Source of the DNA: Novosphingobium album (ex Hu et al. 2023)
GTDB taxonomy: Bacteria > Pseudomonadota > Alphaproteobacteria > Sphingomonadales > Sphingomonadaceae
Direction: 5' to 3'
Length of the DNA: 64,000 nucleotides
Assembly (NCBI RefSeq): GCF_022832385.1
Contig: NZ_JALHLE010000023.1
Coordinates: 36,499-100,498 of the forward strand
Shown here: piece after piece, positions 60,828-64,000 of the stretch
Layout: every line of letters starts with the position of its first letter
Position numbering within the stretch: the stretch's first letter is position 1
The notes under the pieces: model-generated
What the model was told of the DNA's origin: nothing
What the model saw: the letters and a program-made list of their open reading frames with translations, nothing else
Database searches by the model: none
Translations under genes and position numbers: made by a program

Positions 60828-61439
60828 TTGCACGAAATCCGCGCCAAGCTGGACTGGTTTGAGGCAGTCATCCTGCCACATCAGGCCGCGCTGCGTGGCC
60901 GTTTAAGCCGAATTCTGCGTTCCAGCCAGGACCTTGACGACACCGTTTCCGAAGTGCTGGCCAGAGCATGGTCGACCGAAGACTGGGCGCGCGTCGATCA
61001 TGGCCGGGCCTATCTGTTCCATATTGCCCGCAACCTCATCATCGATGAAGCGCGGCGCGATAAAATCGTGTCTTTCGAGCAGATTGCCGATCTGGAATTG
61101 CTGCAGTCGCACACAATCCTTGAAGACCAGTTGCACGCCCGGTCAGAGCTGCGCTGGCTGCAGGATTTCCTTCCGCAATTGCCGCGGCAGTGCCGCCATG
61201 TCTTCCACATGCGGCGAGTGCAGGAAAAATCGATGCGGGAAATAGCGGAAGAGCTCTCTCTGTCCGTTTCTACCGTGGAGAAACATTTGGCCAAAGCCGT
61301 TCTCTTGATTATGCGAGCGCGGTGGCAACGCGAGGAAACCATCCTTGGGCCAAGAACAGCCGGAACGGCAGATGCCAGAGCGACAGATGAAAGCGGACAT
61401 AGAAGCGAAAGCAGCGACACTCGCTATTCGTCTTCCTGA
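60828..61439 (+). CDS. ECF sigma factor (FecI-like)
   Basis: A 203-residue sigma-70 family factor of the FecI type. Region 2 covers about residues 15-85 (Asp-Leu-Asp-Asp-Thr-Val-Ser-Glu-Val-Leu-Ala-Arg-Ala-Trp, then Ala-Tyr-Leu-Phe-His-Ile-Ala-Arg-Asn-Leu). Region 4 covers about 110-165 with the helix-turn-helix Met-Arg-Glu-Ile-Ala-Glu-Glu-Leu-Ser-Leu-Ser-Val-Ser-Thr-Val-Glu. It should direct RNA polymerase to the divergent receptor operon when released by FecR. It starts at TTG 60828 with a GAGGGGG ribosome site. Its end overlaps the FecR gene by about 50 bases. Confidence 0.9.
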   Translation: MHEIRAKLDWFEAVILPHQAALRGRLSRILRSSQDLDDTVSEVLARAWSTEDWARVDHGRAYLFHIARNLIIDEARRDKIVSFEQIADLELLQSHTILEDQLHARSELRWLQDFLPQLPRQCRHVFHMRRVQEKSMREIAEELSLSVSTVEKHLAKAVLLIMRARWQREETILGPRTAGTADARATDESGHRSESSDTRYSSS

Positions 61440-62352
61440 CGCCGGCGAGGCTGAGCGCGCGGACATCATGGCCTGGGTCGCGCAAAATCCGGTTCACGCG
61501 GTTGCGTTTGCGCGCGCAGAAAGTGCGTGGAAGGATTCAGAACGGCTCAAGGCCCTCGGCTTCGACCTTCCTGCCGACGAGGACAGCGCGGACGAAGTGA
61601 TCGTCCCGGTCGAGACGGGTAAAGGCATTTCGCGCCGCACTGTGGTTCTGTCCAGCGTTGCGGCCATTGCGCTGGCCGGACTGCTTCCGGCCATTCGGAT
61701 GCTGGGTCCTGGTCCTGAAAGCTTCTCAACCCAGCTTGGAGAAGTGCGCGAAGTGCGGCTGGCGGACGGCAGCGTTCTGCACATCAACACGGACTCGGAA
61801 GTGCAGGTTACCTTCAGCAAGGACCGCCGTCTGCTGCGGCTGGTCCGGGGTGAAGCATCGTTCGATGTCGCGCACGACACGGCCCGGCCGTTCGATGTCG
61901 AAGCGGGCGATACAGTGACACGCGCCGTTGGCACGCGGTTCACGATCCGCCGCCGCGAAGACGATGTCGAACTGACCGTGACCGAAGGCATCGTCTCGGT
62001 GCGGGACGGCACCGGGCAGGAGGCGCGCGTTGCTGCTGGGCACGGCGCTCAAATCACGCCGGGCGCGATTGCAGCCGCAGCGCTCGATCCTCAGACCATC
62101 GCCCGGCGCACCGCCTGGCAAGACCGGATGCTCGAATTCGATGGACTGACGATTGGCGAAGCGGTGGCCGAGTTCAACCGGTACCGCCCGTTGCCGATCG
62201 TTGTGGCAGATCCCTCAATAGCCTCCCTGCGCGTGGGCGGGCGTTTCGGAGTCGCGGAATCCGACAAGTTTCTTGGCGCGCTCCAGGCTGGTTTCGGATT
62301 AAAGGTCATCGAACGCGCCGACGGCAAAGTGGAAATTCTCTCAAAACAGTAG
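61387..62352 (+). CDS. FecR-family anti-sigma factor / signal transducer
   Basis: A 321-residue inner-membrane regulator. Order: N-terminal sigma-binding DUF4880 segment (Ala-Ile-Arg-Leu-Pro-Asp-Ala-Gly-Glu and Trp-Val-Ala-Gln-Asn-Pro-Val-His-Ala), one membrane helix (Val-Val-Leu-Ser-Ser-Val-Ala-Ala-Ile-Ala-Leu-Ala, about 88-105), the periplasmic FecR domain with Arg-Glu-Val-Arg-Leu-Ala-Asp-Gly-Ser and Phe-Asp-Val-Ala-His-Asp, and a C-terminal STN-like domain. It should sense the receptor's STN domain and control the sigma factor. ATGs 61345 and 61372 are alternatives. Confidence 0.9.
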   Translation: MKADIEAKAATLAIRLPDAGEAERADIMAWVAQNPVHAVAFARAESAWKDSERLKALGFDLPADEDSADEVIVPVETGKGISRRTVVLSSVAAIALAGLLPAIRMLGPGPESFSTQLGEVREVRLADGSVLHINTDSEVQVTFSKDRRLLRLVRGEASFDVAHDTARPFDVEAGDTVTRAVGTRFTIRRREDDVELTVTEGIVSVRDGTGQEARVAAGHGAQITPGAIAAAALDPQTIARRTAWQDRMLEFDGLTIGEAVAEFNRYRPLPIVVADPSIASLRVGGRFGVAESDKFLGALQAGFGLKVIERADGKVEILSKQ

Positions 62353-62363
62353 CGGCCGTGTGC

Positions 62364-62780
62364 CAGCATCAAGGAAATCGCAGGACAACCAGGCGTGGTA
62401 GTCGGGCTTGTCAACCGGCACTTGGAGAGCAAACTCAAACCGTTTGAAGCATTGCTCGTCACGTCGTTGCAGGCTGCTCCAATGTAGAACGCCGACCCGA
62501 AAGACTTCGGCACCAAACTTGCCAAAGTTCTTTTCGACAGAGAATTGCGCGCCGCGACGCCAGCTATGGTCATACTTTCCATCGAGGATGAAAACGCACG
62601 CCAGATCGCCATTGACGTCCTGCATGAGTATGCGATCGAACCAACGCAACACATGCTTCAGGGGCCACTGGCGCAAGAACGGGCGATCTACATCACGATC
62701 CTGACTTTGCTCTTGCACTCATGGACCGGCTTTTCGACGCTGAAGTGCGATCGGAATATAGACGGACTCCCGATTCCCGC
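62364..62780 (+). pseudogene. TetR-family regulator, truncated, stop and frameshift
   Basis: One frame starts with a good TetR helix-turn-helix piece (Ser-Ile-Lys-Glu-Ile-Ala, then Val-Gly-Leu-Val-Asn-Arg-His-Leu-Glu-Ser-Lys), runs to an in-frame TAG at about 62485, and continues with a helical ligand-domain (Gly-Thr-Lys-Leu-Ala-Lys-Val-Leu-Phe-Asp, then Val-Ile-Leu-Ser-Ile-Glu-Asp-Glu-Asn-Ala). Near 62700 the likely continuation (Phe-Ala-Leu-Ala-Leu-Met-Asp-Arg-Leu-Phe) is in another frame. The N-terminal start is missing. It is the second TetR remnant in the window. Confidence 0.6.
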
Positions 62781-62783
62781 ACA

Positions 62784-64000
62784 TCACCAGCCGGACCCGC
62801 CACCGCCGCCGCCACCGCCGCCGGACGATCCGCCTCCCGACGACCCGCCGCTGCTGCTGCTCGGCGACGTGGCGGCCGACGACACGGTGCTGGTAAACGA
62901 CGAACCCATGTCCTTGGCGAACCCGCTGGGATCATCCCAGACGTTGCCATATCCGGAGTACCAGCTGGCCGTCTGCGCGGTCGCGCCCGCGGCCGCAGCG
63001 GCAGCCAGCACACCTGCGAACCGGTCGGCCCAGCGGTTTTCCACGTCCAGTGCGATGGCATAGGGCAGATAGCGCTCGAACAGTTCGGGCGTCTTTTCCG
63101 GCGGATGTATCGTATCCAGCCGCGCCTCTTCGGTGATGGACAGGTACTGTTTGAATCCGGTGATGCGGTCCATCATCCGGCGCCCTTCGGCCGTCGGTGC
63201 CGCCATCCACGAAAAGGCACCGATCGCAACTGGCAGCAGCAGCAGAGGCACGAAAATCACGAAGGCCCCGACCGACAGCGCCACAGCTATCGTGGCGAAC
63301 GTCGCGCCAATGGCGGCAAAGGCTAGAGCGGCCACCCCTGCCCAGACGAAGCACCCCCGGTTTTCCTGCGGCGTGGAGCGATGCAGCCCCCATGCCCCGG
63401 CGACCAGCATCGCTGCGAGAAAGGGCAGCCCGACCCTCTCATCCCCGGCAACCGATGTGTCGGCGAAGAGCGCGACCACGGCTACAGCCAGCATCGCCAG
63501 GGGAATCAGCAGCATCCCTATCGCGGCCCATCCGCTGTTCTTGCGGAACATCGATCCTTCGTAGGCCTCGCCCAGTCCGGTATCGAGTTCGGTCCGGGCT
63601 GCCTGTATCGTCTTGTAATTTTCCTGCTTGAGCTCGATTTCGCCGCCTTCGGCAAAGAGCTTGTCGAGCATCGCCTGCTCGGGAGCAGCCACCGGCTCCA
63701 CCGCATTACCATCCGGTGCCTCGGTGCGGGTCAGCGTGGTGGTCGACTTGCTCAGCCAGCCACCCTTTTCCTGCGTCACATGGAGCCGGTGCCGCACGCC
63801 AAGATAGACCAGCGCCGCCGAAAAGCTGCGGTTATCGAAGCCCATCCTGCTGATGTTGCGCACCGCGGCGGGCGTCAGCCCGTCCGGCGGGGAAAAGACC
63901 GGCACGATGGTGCCCGGCTGCGGTCCCCGGCCCACAGTCCACCACGTGCGAGCGTATGATCTGCCCCCTTCTGAGTGGCCCAAAATCTGTTTTAGATTTT
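62784..64000 (-). CDS. DUF2207-type membrane protein (partial, 5' end outside window or lost)
   Basis: At least 399 residues. Typical DUF2207 C-terminal part: Trp-Trp-Thr-Val-Gly-Arg-Gly-Pro then Pro-Gly-Thr-Ile-Val-Pro-Val-Phe-Ser-Pro-Pro-Asp-Gly-Leu-Thr-Pro-Ala-Ala-Val-Arg. Four membrane helices follow (about residues 150-255), then Leu-Phe-Glu-Arg-Tyr-Leu-Pro-Tyr-Ala-Ile-Ala-Leu and a Gly/Ser-rich tail (Gly9). The N-terminal extracellular half of the family is not present. The frame remains open to the window edge, and a TTG at 63983 is the only start visible. Function of the family is unknown. Confidence 0.75.
   Translation of the reverse strand, partial: NLKQILGHSEGGRSYARTWWTVGRGPQPGTIVPVFSPPDGLTPAAVRNISRMGFDNRSFSAALVYLGVRHRLHVTQEKGGWLSKSTTTLTRTEAPDGNAVEPVAAPEQAMLDKLFAEGGEIELKQENYKTIQAARTELDTGLGEAYEGSMFRKNSGWAAIGMLLIPLAMLAVAVVALFADTSVAGDERVGLPFLAAMLVAGAWGLHRSTPQENRGCFVWAGVAALAFAAIGATFATIAVALSVGAFVIFVPLLLLPVAIGAFSWMAAPTAEGRRMMDRITGFKQYLSITEEARLDTIHPPEKTPELFERYLPYAIALDVENRWADRFAGVLAAAAAAGATAQTASWYSGYGNVWDDPSGFAKDMGSSFTSTVSSAATSPSSSSGGSSGGGSSGGGGGGGGGSGW

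Noticed and set aside
53274..62352. Lasso-peptide cluster
   Set aside because: FecI/FecR and TonB receptors accompany some sphingomonad lasso clusters, but no precursor, B/C maturation genes or S9-type isopeptidase is present.
62341..62718. 125-residue minus-strand frame after FecR
   Set aside because: The plus strand shows a recognisable TetR pseudogene over the same bases, which explains it better.
1..64000. CRISPR array, tRNA or rRNA genes
   Set aside because: No regularly spaced repeats and no cloverleaf or rRNA-like sequence were recognised on either strand by eye.

Overview
The window reads as chromosomal DNA of a sphingomonad-type alphaproteobacterium (Novosphingobium/Sphingobium-like). 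The support is indirect: fairly high GC with GC-ending codons, FecI/FecR-linked TonB-dependent receptors, a SleB-type cell wall hydrolase, and a Gum/sphingan-like exopolysaccharide (EPS) export set. No rRNA, tRNA or CRISPR array was seen.

Region 1 (1-9.3 kb) is ordinary chromosome next to a decaying block. A small membrane protein, a Bcr/CflA-type exporter, DNA polymerase IV (dinB) and a thioesterase-like protein are intact. From 3.3 to 9.1 kb lies what looks like the wreck of a catabolic or uptake operon. An MFS gene and a Tat-exported hydrolase are fused tail to tail by a deletion, a second MFS transporter is frameshifted in a G6 run, one short-chain dehydrogenase is scrambled, and a TetR regulator has lost its DNA-binding domain. 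A cytochrome c and one dehydrogenase survive.

Region 2 (9.3-14.8 kb) holds a cell wall hydrolase, a LuxR-type regulator with a degenerate receiver domain, a PilZ protein, hypothetical proteins and an IS3 remnant.

Region 3 (14.8-53.2 kb) is a large Wzx/Wzy-type EPS locus. The export and assembly core is at its right end: sugar-1-phosphate transferase, Wza/GumB-like lipoprotein, Wzc/GumC-like tyrosine autokinase, beta-barrel protein and a GT4 glycosyltransferase. To the left lie about ten further glycosyltransferases, two flippases, one polymerase candidate, two membrane acyltransferases, a polysaccharide deacetylase, an amino-sugar set (dehydrogenase, two DegT aminotransferases, hexapeptide N-acetyltransferase, epimerase) and a GH-A-clan glycosidase-like protein. 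The locus is mosaic. It carries IS3, IS5 and IS630 scars and an AT-rich acyltransferase island. A glycosidase-tail plus glycosyltransferase block is present twice (17.6-19.1 and 42.1-43.4 kb). Two directly oriented ~120-bp leader repeats (26.05 and 40.71 kb) bracket a 14.7-kb segment that holds the second flippase and the amino-sugar genes, which suggests a recombinable cassette.

Region 4 (53.2-62.4 kb) is an uptake locus. An ECF sigma factor and a FecR-type anti-sigma factor diverge from two paralogous TonB-dependent receptors (one with an STN signalling domain), a TauE/SafE exporter and a membrane dipeptidase. The gene set suggests scavenging of a peptide-like, possibly sulfur-containing, compound. 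The right edge holds a TetR pseudogene and the 3' part of a DUF2207-type membrane protein.
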